DNA of 39,486 nucleotides, taken from Eubacterium sp. Its GTDB lineage: Bacteria; Bacillota; Clostridia; Oscillospirales; Ruminococcaceae. Shown here piece by piece: positions 24,472 to 32,726 of the stretch. Where the stretch lies: positions 1 to 39,486 of the forward strand of contig JAFLRX010000023.1 of NCBI GenBank assembly GCA_022511265.1, written 5' to 3'. A model generated the notes under the pieces. It had not been told where the DNA came from, ran no database searches, and was given only the letters and a program-made list of their open reading frames with translations. Within the stretch, counting starts at the first letter, position 1; each line of letters opens with the position of its first letter. The translations under genes and the position numbers were made by a program.

Positions 24472-26680
24472 GGAATGTCCTGTTGATTACGTCAAGCTGC
24501 TGCTCTCTCGAAAGTTTGATAAAGTTAACCGCATAGCCGGACACCCTTATCGTCAGCTGTGGATACTTCTCGGGGTGGTCCATCGCGTCCAGCAGCGTTT
24601 CACGGTGCATTACATTGACGTTTATATGATGTCCTTCTTCCGCAAAATATCCGTCCAACAGCGATACAAGATTATCTTTACGAGTTTCCTCTTCTTTACC
24701 CAACGCGTCGGGGATAATGGAAAAGGTATAGGATATTCCGTCGCTGGAGTATTTATACGGCAGCTTGGCGACGGATTTCATTGATGCCACGCAACCCTTT
24801 ATATCCCGTCCGTGCATAGGGTTGGCGCCCGGGGCAAACGGCTCGCCCGCCTTTCTGCCGTCCGGTGTAGAGCCTGTCTTTTTACCGTACACTACGTTAG
24901 AGGTTATTGTAAGCACCGACAGCGTAGGCTTTGCGTTGCGATAGGTCTTATGCTTTTCCAGCTTTTGTAAAAATGCCTTTATCACCATCACCGCTATAGC
25001 GTCCGAGCGGCGGTCGTCGTTGCCGAATTTCGGAAAGTCTCCTTCTATCTCAAAATCTACTGCTATACCCTGTTCATTGCGTATCGGCTTTACCTTTGCA
25101 TAGCGTATCGCGCTAAGGCTGTCGGTCACCACCGAAAGACCAGCTATACCGCACGCCATGGTGCGCTTTACCTTATCGTCGTGCAGAGCCATCTCCAACC
25201 GCTCATAGCAGTATTTGTCATGCATATAGTGAATAATGTTCAGCGTGTTGATATACAGCTTTGCCAGCCATTCAAGGATAAAGTCAAAGTTGTACATAAC
25301 CTTTTCGTAATCAAGTATCTCATCGACTATAGGTGCTATCTGCGGGGCTATCTGTTCTCCGCTCTTTTCGTCCTTACCGCCGTTTATCGCATATAACAGT
25401 GCTTTGGCAAGGTTAGCCCGCGCACCAAAAAACTGCATCTGCTTACCTGTCCGCATCGCGGAGACACAGCAGGCTATCGAATAATCATCACCGTGCATAT
25501 CCCGCATAATGTCATCGTTTTCATACTGTATAGAGGATGTCTTTATAGAGATATCCGCACAAAACTCTTTGAAATTTTGCGGCAGATTTTTGCTGTACAA
25601 CACCGTTAAATTCGGCTCCGGCGCAGGACCGAGATTGACCAGCGTATGCAGAAAGCGAAAGCTCATCTTTGTCACCAACGGTCTGCCGTCCAGCGCCATA
25701 CCGCCTATCGCTTCAGTCACCCATGTTGGGTCGCCTGAGAACAGCTCATCATAGGATGGTGTGCGCAAAAACCGCACCATTCTCAGCTTCATTATAAAGT
25801 GGTCTACAAATTCCTGTATCTCTTCTTCGGTATATCGCTTGTTTTCAAGGTCGCGGTGGGCGTAGATATCCAAAAAGGTAGATATTCTGCCGATAGACAT
25901 CGCCGCGCCGTTTTGCTCTTTGACAGCGGCAAGGTAAGCAAAATACACCCACTGAAATGCCTCTTTGGTATCCTTTGCGCCCAGTGAGATATCAAAGCCG
26001 TAGGATGCCGCCATTTCTTTAAGCTCGTTCAGTGCCTTTATCTGCTCGCTCAGCTCTTCGGAATGTTTTATCAGCTCTTCATCATAGGTCTGTCCCTCAA
26101 GCTGTTCCTTGTGTCTAAGCTTTTGATTTATCAGAAAATCCACACCGTACAGCGCGACCCTGCGATAGTCGCCTATTATACGTCCTCTGCCATATGCATC
26201 GGGCAGTCCGGTAATGACGCCGGAGTGCCGCGCTTTCTTCATCTGCTTGGTATATACGTCAAAAACACCGTCATTATGGGTTTTGCGATACTTAAAAACA
26301 TTGCCGATATCTTTATTTATTTCACGGTCATACGCTTTCAGCGAGCCGTGCACCATCCTTATCCCGCCGAACGGCATTATCGCACGTTTCAGCGGCTGGT
26401 CAGTTTGCAATCCAACTATTTTTTCCAGCTCTTTATCTATATATCCCGCTTTATATGCGTTGATCCCCGATATGGTATCTGTGTCGATGTCATACACACC
26501 GCCGCGCTCGTGCTCGGTCTGCATAAGCGCTTTTACCTTATCCCACAGCTTTAAGGTTGCCTCGGTCGGCTTTGCGAGAAAATCCCCGTTTCCGTCATAA
26601 GGTGTATAGTTTTTGATTATATAATCTCTGACGTCAATATCCGCCTGTAAAAAATCAATATCATCCGTGTAATAGCTCAT
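24458..26680 (-). CDS. pflB: Formate C-acetyltransferase (pyruvate formate-lyase)
   Basis: 740 residues. It converts pyruvate and CoA to acetyl-CoA and formate in mixed-acid fermentation. The catalytic cysteine pair is C404-C405 ([10 protein letters not shown]) and the glycyl radical site is G715 ([11 protein letters not shown]). Length and N-terminus fit true PFL, not the glycerol-dehydratase branch. GGAAG lies before the ATG. Upstream and convergent with nothing, it follows the ABC exporter on the same strand after a 90-base gap. No convincing Rex or FNR site was found. Confidence 0.97.
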   Translation of the reverse strand: MSYYTDDIDFLQADIDVRDYIIKNYTPYDGNGDFLAKPTEATLKLWDKVKALMQTEHERGGVYDIDTDTISGINAYKAGYIDKELEKIVGLQTDQPLKRAIMPFGGIRMVHGSLKAYDREINKDIGNVFKYRKTHNDGVFDVYTKQMKKARHSGVITGLPDAYGRGRIIGDYRRVALYGVDFLINQKLRHKEQLEGQTYDEELIKHSEELSEQIKALNELKEMAASYGFDISLGAKDTKEAFQWVYFAYLAAVKEQNGAAMSIGRISTFLDIYAHRDLENKRYTEEEIQEFVDHFIMKLRMVRFLRTPSYDELFSGDPTWVTEAIGGMALDGRPLVTKMSFRFLHTLVNLGPAPEPNLTVLYSKNLPQNFKEFCADISIKTSSIQYENDDIMRDMHGDDYSIACCVSAMRTGKQMQFFGARANLAKALLYAINGGKDEKSGEQIAPQIAPIVDEILDYEKVMYNFDFILEWLAKLYINTLNIIHYMHDKYCYERLEMALHDDKVKRTMACGIAGLSVVTDSLSAIRYAKVKPIRNEQGIAVDFEIEGDFPKFGNDDRRSDAIAVMVIKAFLQKLEKHKTYRNAKPTLSVLTITSNVVYGKKTGSTPDGRKAGEPFAPGANPMHGRDIKGCVASMKSVAKLPYKYSSDGISYTFSIIPDALGKEEETRKDNLVSLLDGYFAEEGHHINVNVMHRETLLDAMDHPEKYPQLTIRVSGYAVNFIKLSREQQLDVINRTFHEKL

Positions 26681-26756
26681 AACTTTTCTTCCTTTATCGG
26701 TATTTGTGAAAGCTCACTGATGATATTATTGCTGATAATGGATGAGAATATGTAAA

Positions 26757-26770
26757 AGCCGCGGCTTTAG
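26757..26770 (-). terminator. Weak terminator after the ABC exporter
   Basis: AAAGCCGCGGCTTT palindrome directly after the stop, with a short T-run on the minus strand. Some read-through into pflB is possible. Confidence 0.4.
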
Positions 26771-28486
26771 TTATTGTGAAACAGTAAATAAAGAATAAAA
26801 CAATCCATGTTTTTCTATTAAATCATCAAAAGTGCCCTGCTCTGCTACTTCTCCGCGGCGCAAAACAATGATTTCGTCATATTCTCTTAACACGCTTTCA
26901 TCCAGCCTATGGGTCACGATAATGCGTGTGATGTCCTCCATTGCCAAAACGGAGTTCATTATACTGTTCGCCGTTATCCCGTCCAATGCGGCAGTAGCTT
27001 CATCCATAAGCAAAACCGATGTGTTTCGCAACAGCGCTCTCGCAATGGATATCCTTTGTTTTTCACCGCCTGATAAAGCATTTCCGTTTTCGCCGCAAAT
27101 ATAATCATTGCCGTGGGCGGTTATAAACTCAGAAAGCCCCGCCTTGTTAATTGCGGACTGTACGTCGCTGTCGGGAAAATTCTTGTAAAGTGTAACATTG
27201 TTATATACTGTATCGTTAAATACAAATACGCTTTGTCCCACCAGAGATACTGTCTGAAAAAGCGAGTCGGGATGGATATGCCGCAGTTCAGTACTATCGA
27301 ACATTATACTGCCTTCATAATTGTCATATGTCTGCATGATAAGATTAAGTAATGTAGTTTTTCCCGAACCCGAGCCGCCGACAATCGCGTATTTCTTTCC
27401 GGGCATAAAATCAAGATTAATGCCGTGCAGAGTCTCTTTATCATCTTCGTATCTAAACGATAAATCACGAATAACAATGCCGTGCGCCAAGGTATGAGGT
27501 ATCTCTTTACCGCTTGCCTCTTCATGCTCAAATAAGAAATCCGATAATTTGTCCATTATCGTTATTGCCGCCTTTCGATTTGCAAGCAGCGCAGGCATTC
27601 TTTCTATCGGAGAAATAACAAATGTGACCAACTGCAAGAAAACTAATACAATTCCGGGTGTAACACCGGTCCCCGATACGGCCATCCACGCACCGATAAC
27701 AAAAACACCAAGCCGCATAATCACGCTGGCAGCGGTACTGAGCAGATTAACATTTTCCTCCGTGTATCTTCTAGCATACTTAACGCCTTCGATTTTGCTG
27801 TTATCTATTTCAAACCGCTTTTGTATCTCTTTTTCCGCACGAAAACTCTTTATTACAGGAAATCCCGAAAGGATATCCTTTATTATTTCTACATATCCGG
27901 CATTTCCGTCCGAGACTTTTTTCTCCGCCTCCGCCAGCTTTTTTGCGGGCGGCAGAGATACGATAATAGGCAAAACCGAAAGCAGTACTGCCGCAAGCGT
28001 TAAAACAGGGCTGTACCATATCATTAAGATGAGCGCGCCGATAAAGCTGACACCTATATCCACGACAGTAAGAATACTGTCAAGGTAATAGTCCTCTACC
28101 GAGCGCATATCGTTTGTCAGGGCGGATATCAGCTTGCCGGTGTTTTCATTGGACAGCGAGCCGATTTTCTTGCCGAGTATTTTACTGAAAATGCCTGCTT
28201 TGTACGGTTCCATTGCCGTTTGAATAAACTTAGGTCTTGCTGTCCGAAAAACAAAATATGCAGCCATAAAAATAATAAAGGTGATAACGGCAACTATGAC
28301 TATAAAAGAAAGCGAGGTCGGATCACTCCCTGCCGCTATGTCAATTATTTTCTGTAGTAACCAAGAGATAACCAGGTTATACACGCTGAGTATAACCATA
28401 GACATGATTGCGATAATAAGCCACCGCTTGCTGTGCGCAAATAACAGGTGTTTTATCTGATTTTTTTCATTGTTATGTTTTTTCAT
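26771..28486 (-). CDS. ABC exporter, fused membrane and ATP-binding domains
   Basis: 571 residues, a type IV half-exporter. About six membrane segments lie between residues 20 and 290 (clear ones at 22-45, 60-80, 138-178, 250-290). The nucleotide-binding domain has Walker A GGSGSGKT (370-377), signature LSGGE (471-475), Walker B VLLMDE (491-496) and H-loop H526. It needs a partner half, either as a homodimer or with a gene elsewhere. The substrate is unknown: a drug, peptide or lipid. A 300-nt attenuator-like leader precedes it, an arrangement seen for genes induced by ribosome-targeting antibiotics. Leader and adjacent gene suggest acquired DNA. Confidence 0.93.
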   Translation of the reverse strand: MKKHNNEKNQIKHLLFAHSKRWLIIAIMSMVILSVYNLVISWLLQKIIDIAAGSDPTSLSFIVIVAVITFIIFMAAYFVFRTARPKFIQTAMEPYKAGIFSKILGKKIGSLSNENTGKLISALTNDMRSVEDYYLDSILTVVDIGVSFIGALILMIWYSPVLTLAAVLLSVLPIIVSLPPAKKLAEAEKKVSDGNAGYVEIIKDILSGFPVIKSFRAEKEIQKRFEIDNSKIEGVKYARRYTEENVNLLSTAASVIMRLGVFVIGAWMAVSGTGVTPGIVLVFLQLVTFVISPIERMPALLANRKAAITIMDKLSDFLFEHEEASGKEIPHTLAHGIVIRDLSFRYEDDKETLHGINLDFMPGKKYAIVGGSGSGKTTLLNLIMQTYDNYEGSIMFDSTELRHIHPDSLFQTVSLVGQSVFVFNDTVYNNVTLYKNFPDSDVQSAINKAGLSEFITAHGNDYICGENGNALSGGEKQRISIARALLRNTSVLLMDEATAALDGITANSIMNSVLAMEDITRIIVTHRLDESVLREYDEIIVLRRGEVAEQGTFDDLIEKHGLFYSLFTVSQ

Positions 28487-28561
28487 TATTTTTTCTCCTT
28501 ATATTCAAATACTTTATTGTTTAGTTTATAAAATGTAAATTGATCATCGCAACCACGTCCT

Positions 28562-28615
28562 CTACAAAAAAATCGGTCGCAAGGAAAGAATTTCCTTGCG
28601 ACCGAAATAAGGCAT
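28562..28615 (-). CDS. 17-codon leader ORF running through the attenuator hairpin
   Basis: Encodes MPYFGRKEILSLRPIFL. Its codons cross both arms of the terminator stem, so a ribosome translating it would hold the hairpin open. It has no strong ribosome-binding site and begins 2 bases after the stop of the preceding leader ORF, which would allow re-initiation. Confidence 0.45.
   Translation of the reverse strand: MPYFGRKEILSLRPIFL
28566..28605 (-). terminator. Attenuator: 15-bp terminator hairpin in the ABC exporter leader
   Basis: Perfect stem TCGGTCGCAAGGAAA against TTTCCTTGCGACCGA with a 3-nt loop, followed by seven T on the minus strand. It lies 80 bases before the exporter start and inside its leader, so it must be bypassed for expression. 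Confidence 0.8.
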
Positions 28616-28617
28616 AC

Positions 28618-28689
28618 TTATCCCAAAAAGGGCATACTAAGCTGTATAATCAGTGAAAAGGATAAATTTACTTTCCCGCGAAACGGCAT
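28618..28689 (-). CDS. 23-codon leader ORF
   Basis: Starts MPFRGKVNLSF and ends SMPFLG. Its start codon lies in the 3' arm of the leader hairpin 28685-28731, so initiation would depend on that hairpin being opened. No clear ribosome-binding site. Confidence 0.35.
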   Translation of the reverse strand: MPFRGKVNLSFSLIIQLSMPFLG

Positions 28690-28731
28690 GACAAATAAAC
28701 GGCTTTAGCCGCCCAAAACCATTATCATGCC
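28685..28731 (-). promoter_or_regulatory. Leader hairpin upstream of the attenuator
   Basis: Outer stem GGCATGA/TCATGCC with an inner CGGCT-AA-AGCCG stem. It follows the first leader ORF by about 10 bases, where a ribosome stalled on that ORF could alter folding. Confidence 0.5.
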
Positions 28732-28740
28732 AAATATGTT

Positions 28741-28761
28741 TTAGCAGGAAACGTAAATCAT
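28741..28761 (-). CDS. Six-residue leader peptide MIYVSC
   Basis: A minimal ORF directly after AGGAAGAGGTG at ideal spacing, the best ribosome-binding site in the leader and better than that of the exporter. An excellent site serving a six-codon frame points to regulation by translation. Confidence 0.55.
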   Translation of the reverse strand: MIYVSC

Positions 28762-28791
28762 CTTTTCACCTCTTCCTCTTAAATATATTAC

Positions 28792-28820
28792 ATTTTATCA
28801 TATCTGCTCTAGTTTGTCAA
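28792..28820 (-). promoter_or_regulatory. Promoter of the ABC exporter leader
   Basis: Minus-strand TTGACA (28815-28820), 17-bp spacer, TAAAAT (28792-28797). The predicted start near 28785 gives a leader of about 300 nt. Confidence 0.8.
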
Positions 28821-28900
28821 GCAATACATTCAGTATAAGAATATAATCTGTTTTCCGAATTTTTAATATGATAAATCAAAATATAGCTGTTGAAATATAA

Positions 28901-29203
28901 TCATACTGTAGTTTTAGAAAATTTTATAAATTCATACGGCAATCCCATATCTTCAGAATATCTACGGATTTCCGTTTTTTCGTCATCATTCATTTCTTCA
29001 TAGAAAGGACGATCTGATACTTTCCAGTATATTTTAACTTCGTCTATTTTCAATATATCGCCCCATGGGGCAGCATATAATTCTCCCACTTTATATTTCC
29101 CGACTTCTTTATATACCCTCGTGGTATAGCAATACCCCAGTTTGTTCAAGTAATTTTGAATTGACTTATATTCATGTTCAGGGAATGATATTTCTTCATA
29201 CAT
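28901..29203 (-). CDS. Orphan 100-residue protein, possibly ASCH/PUA-like
   Basis: Not firmly recognised. The protein starts MYEEISFPEHEYKSIQNYL; the segment CYTTRVYKEVGKYKVGELY followed by PWGDILKIDEV has the look of a small beta-barrel of the ASCH/PUA class that binds nucleic acid. GGGAGG precedes the ATG. It stands alone between the exporter promoter and the truncated end of nrdD, with no clear promoter or terminator, and may be cargo of a small insertion. Confidence 0.65.
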   Translation of the reverse strand: MYEEISFPEHEYKSIQNYLNKLGYCYTTRVYKEVGKYKVGELYAAPWGDILKIDEVKIYWKVSDRPFYEEMNDDEKTEIRRYSEDMGLPYEFIKFSKTTV

Positions 29204-29248
29204 ACAATAAACCTCCCACCAATATAAAAAACAAGATTTTGAGAGAAT

Positions 29249-29279
29249 TTAGGGAGACTTTATGAAAAAGTCCCCCTAA
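29249..29279 (-). terminator. Hairpin after nrdD
   Basis: TTAGGGGGACTT pairs with AAGTCTCCCTAA (one mismatch or wobble) 8 bases after the nrdD stop. Only a short T-containing tail follows, so it may be a terminator or a junction structure. Confidence 0.5.
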
Positions 29280-29286
29280 TCTTATC

Positions 29287-31554
29287 TTATTCAACTTTAA
29301 TTCTCGGGATACGCTCGCAGCGGGTGTTGTCGCCGTGGTCGCTTCTGCCGCACTTAGGGCAGACGTCGCCGATTATGCCGGTGAAGCCGCAGCACGGGTC
29401 GCGGTCAACAGGATGGTTTATCGAGCCGTAGCCTATGCCGGACTCTTTCATGCATCTTATCACCTGCTCGAATGCTTCGAGATTCTCCAGCGGGTCGCCG
29501 TCAAGCTCTACATAGCTGATATGTCCCGCGTTGGTCAGCGCGTGATAGGGTGCCTCCAGCTTTATCTTCTTGAACGCGTTTATCGGGAAGTATACCGGAA
29601 CATGGAACGAGTTGGTGTAATAATCCCTGTCAGTAACGCCCTCTATCTTACCGAATCTCTTGCGGTCGATACGGACAAAGCGTCCTGAAAGTCCCTCAGC
29701 CGGAGTAGCCAGCAGCGAGAAGTTAAGCCCGGTTTTCTTGCTCTCCTCGTCCATTCTCGCTCTCATACGGTTGATTATGCGCAGACCGAGCTTTTGCGCC
29801 TCTTCACTCTCACCGTGGTGTACGCCGATAAGGCATTTAAGACACTCCGCCAGTCCGATAAAGCCCATAGACAGCGTACCGTGCTTTAATATCTCGCCTA
29901 CGGTGTCGTTGGGACTGAGACGGTCGGAATCTATCCATATTCCCTGCCCCATAAGGAACGGGAAGTTTTTAACCTTTTTCTGCGACTGTATCTTAAATCT
30001 GTACAGCAGCTGGTCAATAACAAGATTCATCTTGTCTTCCAGCAGTTCAAAGAATTTTACGATATCGCCGCCCGCCAATATACCGAGTCTCGGAAGGTTT
30101 ACAGATGTAAAGGAAAGGTTTCCTCTGCCGGTAACTATCTCTCTTGAACGGTCGTGCACATTGCCTATTACACGGGTACGGCAGCCCATATACGCTATCT
30201 CGGTGTTATAGTCACCGGGCTTATAATATTGCAGATTGTAAGGCGCGTCAATAAACGAGAAATTCGGGAAAAGCCGCTTTGCGGACACCCTGCATGCCAG
30301 CTTGAACAGGTCGTAGTTCGGGTCGCCCTCGTTATAGTTTATGCCGTCCTTTACCTTGAAAATATGTATCGGGAAAATAGGCGTCTCGCCGTTGCCGAGT
30401 CCCGCCTCGTTCGCGAGCAGTATGTTTCTTATTACCATTCTGCCCTCGCGTGAGGTATCTGTACCGTAATTTATGGAGGAGAACGGGGTCTGCGCGCCCG
30501 CACGGCTGTTCATGGTGTTGAGGTTGTGTACCAGTGCCTCCATAGCCTGATAGGTTGCTCTGTCCGTCTCGCTGTAAGCGTGCTTTAGCGCAAACTTCTG
30601 GATACGCTCGATAACCTCATCGGATATATCGGGGCATATCTCCTTTATCATGGGCTTTTCAGCCTCGGCAAAGCCGTTGTCGTTGGCGATTATCGGAGAA
30701 AGCTGCTGTTCTTCTTCCAGCTTTTTCATATAAGCCTTTACCTTAGGCTCTACCGTGCCTATTTCCTCAATACCGGCGAGAAGCTCGATGCCGCGCGCGA
30801 TATTCTGAGTATATCTGTGCTTATAGGTCTTTTTAACGCCGCCCGCCATAGCATAGTCAAAGTTAGGGATAGACTGACCGCCGTGCTGATCGTTCTGATT
30901 TGACTGTATCGCAATGCAGGCAAGTGCGGAATAGCTGCCTATCTCGTTCGGCTCTCTGAGTATGCCGTGACCGGTAGAAAAACCGTTCTTAAACAGCTTG
31001 ATAAGGTCTATCTGACAGCATGTGGTGGTAAGGGTCAGAAAGTCAAGGTCATGGATATGTATATCGCCCTCTGAATGAGCCTTAGAATGTTCCGGCGCGA
31101 GTACATACATTTCATTGAACTGCTTTGCACCCTCAGAGCCGTATTTCAGCATCGTACCCATCGCGGTGTCGCCGTCGATGTTTGCGTTTTCTCTCTTGAT
31201 ATCGCAGTCTCTTGCTGCCTTAAAGGTCAGGTCCTCATATATTTTCATAAGTCCCGTGTTCATCTCTCTGACACGGGTCCTGTCCGCCCTGTAAAGTATG
31301 TAAGCCTTAGCGGTCTTTGCGTGACCGTTTTCCACCAGTGTTTTTTCCACCGCGTCCTGAACTACCTCGACGGTGGGAAACTCTCCCTGCGGTACGCTCT
31401 GTTCAAGGTATTCACATACCTTTTCAGCAAGCGCGCTCGCCTCGTTATAGTCGTTACCGCCTACCGCACGGGCAGCCTTATAGATAGCGTCGGCAATCTT
31501 TTCGATATTGAACGGAACTGTGCGTCCGTCTCTCTTTTGAATCCTTGTAAGCAT
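29287..31554 (-). CDS. nrdD: Anaerobic ribonucleoside-triphosphate reductase, lacking the glycyl-radical C-terminus
   Basis: 755 residues from ATG 31554 (GGGAAG upstream; the longer frame is rejected because it reads into the NrdR-box region). Class III RNR makes dNTPs without oxygen. An ATP-cone (1-90) precedes the ten-stranded barrel, and the zinc-site cysteines are present near the C-terminus (CCGFTG, CPKCG). The chain ends CERIPRIKVE, exactly where homologues I recall continue RITGYLVG with the radical Gly and about 25 more residues. No other frame restores that motif. So either the gene is truncated or the radical domain is supplied from elsewhere. No nrdG follows. Confidence 0.93.
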   Translation of the reverse strand: MLTRIQKRDGRTVPFNIEKIADAIYKAARAVGGNDYNEASALAEKVCEYLEQSVPQGEFPTVEVVQDAVEKTLVENGHAKTAKAYILYRADRTRVREMNTGLMKIYEDLTFKAARDCDIKRENANIDGDTAMGTMLKYGSEGAKQFNEMYVLAPEHSKAHSEGDIHIHDLDFLTLTTTCCQIDLIKLFKNGFSTGHGILREPNEIGSYSALACIAIQSNQNDQHGGQSIPNFDYAMAGGVKKTYKHRYTQNIARGIELLAGIEEIGTVEPKVKAYMKKLEEEQQLSPIIANDNGFAEAEKPMIKEICPDISDEVIERIQKFALKHAYSETDRATYQAMEALVHNLNTMNSRAGAQTPFSSINYGTDTSREGRMVIRNILLANEAGLGNGETPIFPIHIFKVKDGINYNEGDPNYDLFKLACRVSAKRLFPNFSFIDAPYNLQYYKPGDYNTEIAYMGCRTRVIGNVHDRSREIVTGRGNLSFTSVNLPRLGILAGGDIVKFFELLEDKMNLVIDQLLYRFKIQSQKKVKNFPFLMGQGIWIDSDRLSPNDTVGEILKHGTLSMGFIGLAECLKCLIGVHHGESEEAQKLGLRIINRMRARMDEESKKTGLNFSLLATPAEGLSGRFVRIDRKRFGKIEGVTDRDYYTNSFHVPVYFPINAFKKIKLEAPYHALTNAGHISYVELDGDPLENLEAFEQVIRCMKESGIGYGSINHPVDRDPCCGFTGIIGDVCPKCGRSDHGDNTRCERIPRIKVE

Positions 31555-31583
31555 TTGGTCTTCCCTTTCCTTATTAAAGCAAA

Positions 31584-31599
31584 CCACAATATGTTGTGT
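31584..31599 (-). promoter_or_regulatory. NrdR-like box 2
   Basis: ACACAACATATTGTGG on the minus strand, close to the NrdR box ACACWATATNTWGTGT. It is 16 bases downstream of box 1. Confidence 0.6.
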
Positions 31600-31615
31600 A
31601 TATTCAAGATACATT

Positions 31616-31631
31616 TAATATTATATAGTGT
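31616..31631 (-). promoter_or_regulatory. NrdR-like box 1
   Basis: ACACTATATAATATTA on the minus strand overlaps the -10. The first half matches the NrdR consensus, the second half is weak. Confidence 0.5.
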
Positions 31632-31648
31632 TATAAGACTTTTGTCAA
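31620..31648 (-). promoter_or_regulatory. Consensus nrdD promoter
   Basis: Minus-strand TTGACA (31643-31648), 17-bp spacer, TATAAT (31620-31625). Confidence 0.85.
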
Positions 31649-31755
31649 TAGATTTTCATTCGTTATTATTGTATAAAAACCCGGCAAAATTTTAGTAAAA
31701 GTGCCAAGACTTTTTTTGCCGTTTCCTATTGACAAATCCGCAAATGCGCTAAAAA

Positions 31756-31786
31756 AGCGGCAAGGTACTTGCCCTTGCCGCAAAAT
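31756..31786 (-). terminator. Terminator of the SGNH hydrolase operon
   Basis: GCGGCAAGG pairs perfectly with CCTTGCCGC, followed by six T on the minus strand. Confidence 0.85.
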
Positions 31787-31789
31787 GTG

Positions 31790-32137
31790 TTATGCTGTTT
31801 GAAGATAATGATTTATAAGTATTATGCCCAAAATTATATTGAACAGAAATCCTACCACAATATACGGTATCTTCATACGTTTTGTGTTTAGCATAGTTGA
31901 CGCTATGCCTATCCAGATACAGGATGTCATTGCAGATATCAGGATGACGGCAAGCGCCACCGCGTCCGACATTTCGATATGCAGTAAGTTGTCGCACAAC
32001 AGGTTTGCCACACTGTTTGCAAGCGGGAGCAACCCCAAAGGAACTGTGGCGATAACCCATCTTATCCTGTTCGCATGAGCAAAGGAAAACACTATTGCAG
32101 CAAAAATAAGTGTTATTACAAAACATTCCATTGCCAT
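31790..32137 (-). CDS. Four-helix membrane protein of unknown function
   Basis: 115 residues with four hydrophobic segments (about 5-22, 26-45, 59-80, 90-112) and no conserved polar motif I can name. AGAGGAAAA precedes the ATG; a second Met two codons later is an alternative. Third gene of the operon after the SGNH hydrolase and the DUF4358-like lipoprotein, 33 bases after the latter. A frame of similar length shifted by one is a shadow without membrane character. Confidence 0.7.
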   Translation of the reverse strand: MAMECFVITLIFAAIVFSFAHANRIRWVIATVPLGLLPLANSVANLLCDNLLHIEMSDAVALAVILISAMTSCIWIGIASTMLNTKRMKIPYIVVGFLFNIILGIILINHYLQTA

Positions 32138-32170
32138 AACAAGTTTTCCTCTCTTTCCTTTTTATCTAAT

Positions 32171-32704
32171 TTACTGAGCCATACTGTTGAAAACAGATAT
32201 CGCCGCGCTGTTGTCGGCGCAGATGATAAGCGCGACATACTGACCCTTAGACACTACATTTTCGCCAAACTTATATACTTCATCGGGTTTATAATCCTCA
32301 AAAGAAGCTTTTTGCTTTGCTGCACGGGCTTCAAGCGCTTCCTTCGCAGCTGCAACATCATCGGAAGAAGCCAGCTTGAACACCGCTATCTCATCGGGCG
32401 CAGCACCTGAGCCGCAGATAAACGCGCTGACGCTTTCAATCTTATCCGCGTCGATATCGTAATAATCGGCAGTTCTTGCGGATACATCCGCCATTGACGG
32501 AAACTCTATATCCTCTTTAATCTTAGCGGTTATATCCGAGGGTGATGCCACAGTGTTGTCGGTGTTTTGAGATGCGCTGTCCTGTGATACAGTCCCTGCG
32601 GAGGAAGAGTTATCATTTTGCGCGTTATCACCGCCGCACGCGGTAACAGATAGCATCGACACGGCAGCCAGTACAGCCGCAAGATACTTTATTGTTCTTT
32701 TCAT
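32171..32704 (-). CDS. DUF4358-like lipoprotein, second copy
   Basis: 177 residues from ATG 32704. The lipobox is SVTAC with C23, followed by an Asn/Ser/Asp-rich linker. The DUF4358 pattern is clear: DYYDIDADKIESVSAF, APDEIAVFKL, a helix AKEALEARAAKQKASFEDYKP, and GQYVALIICAD. The protein probably sits on the outer membrane leaflet. I recall DUF4358 genes beside SGNH hydrolases and MBOAT acyltransferases in Firmicutes, hinting at cell-surface O-acylation; here the SGNH gene is directly upstream (22 bases). Confidence 0.8.
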   Translation of the reverse strand: MKRTIKYLAAVLAAVSMLSVTACGGDNAQNDNSSSAGTVSQDSASQNTDNTVASPSDITAKIKEDIEFPSMADVSARTADYYDIDADKIESVSAFICGSGAAPDEIAVFKLASSDDVAAAKEALEARAAKQKASFEDYKPDEVYKFGENVVSKGQYVALIICADNSAAISVFNSMAQ

Positions 32705-32726
32705 AATATTCAACGTCCTTTCGATT

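Noticed and set aside
26704-26719. TTGTGA-AAGC-TCACTG as a Rex or CRP/FNR site before pflB
   Set aside because: Half-site spacing is 4 bases where Rex and CRP need 6, and the second half is degenerate.
31749-32126. 125-residue minus-strand frame overlapping the small membrane protein
   Set aside because: Shifted frame without hydrophobic pattern; it runs through the terminator.
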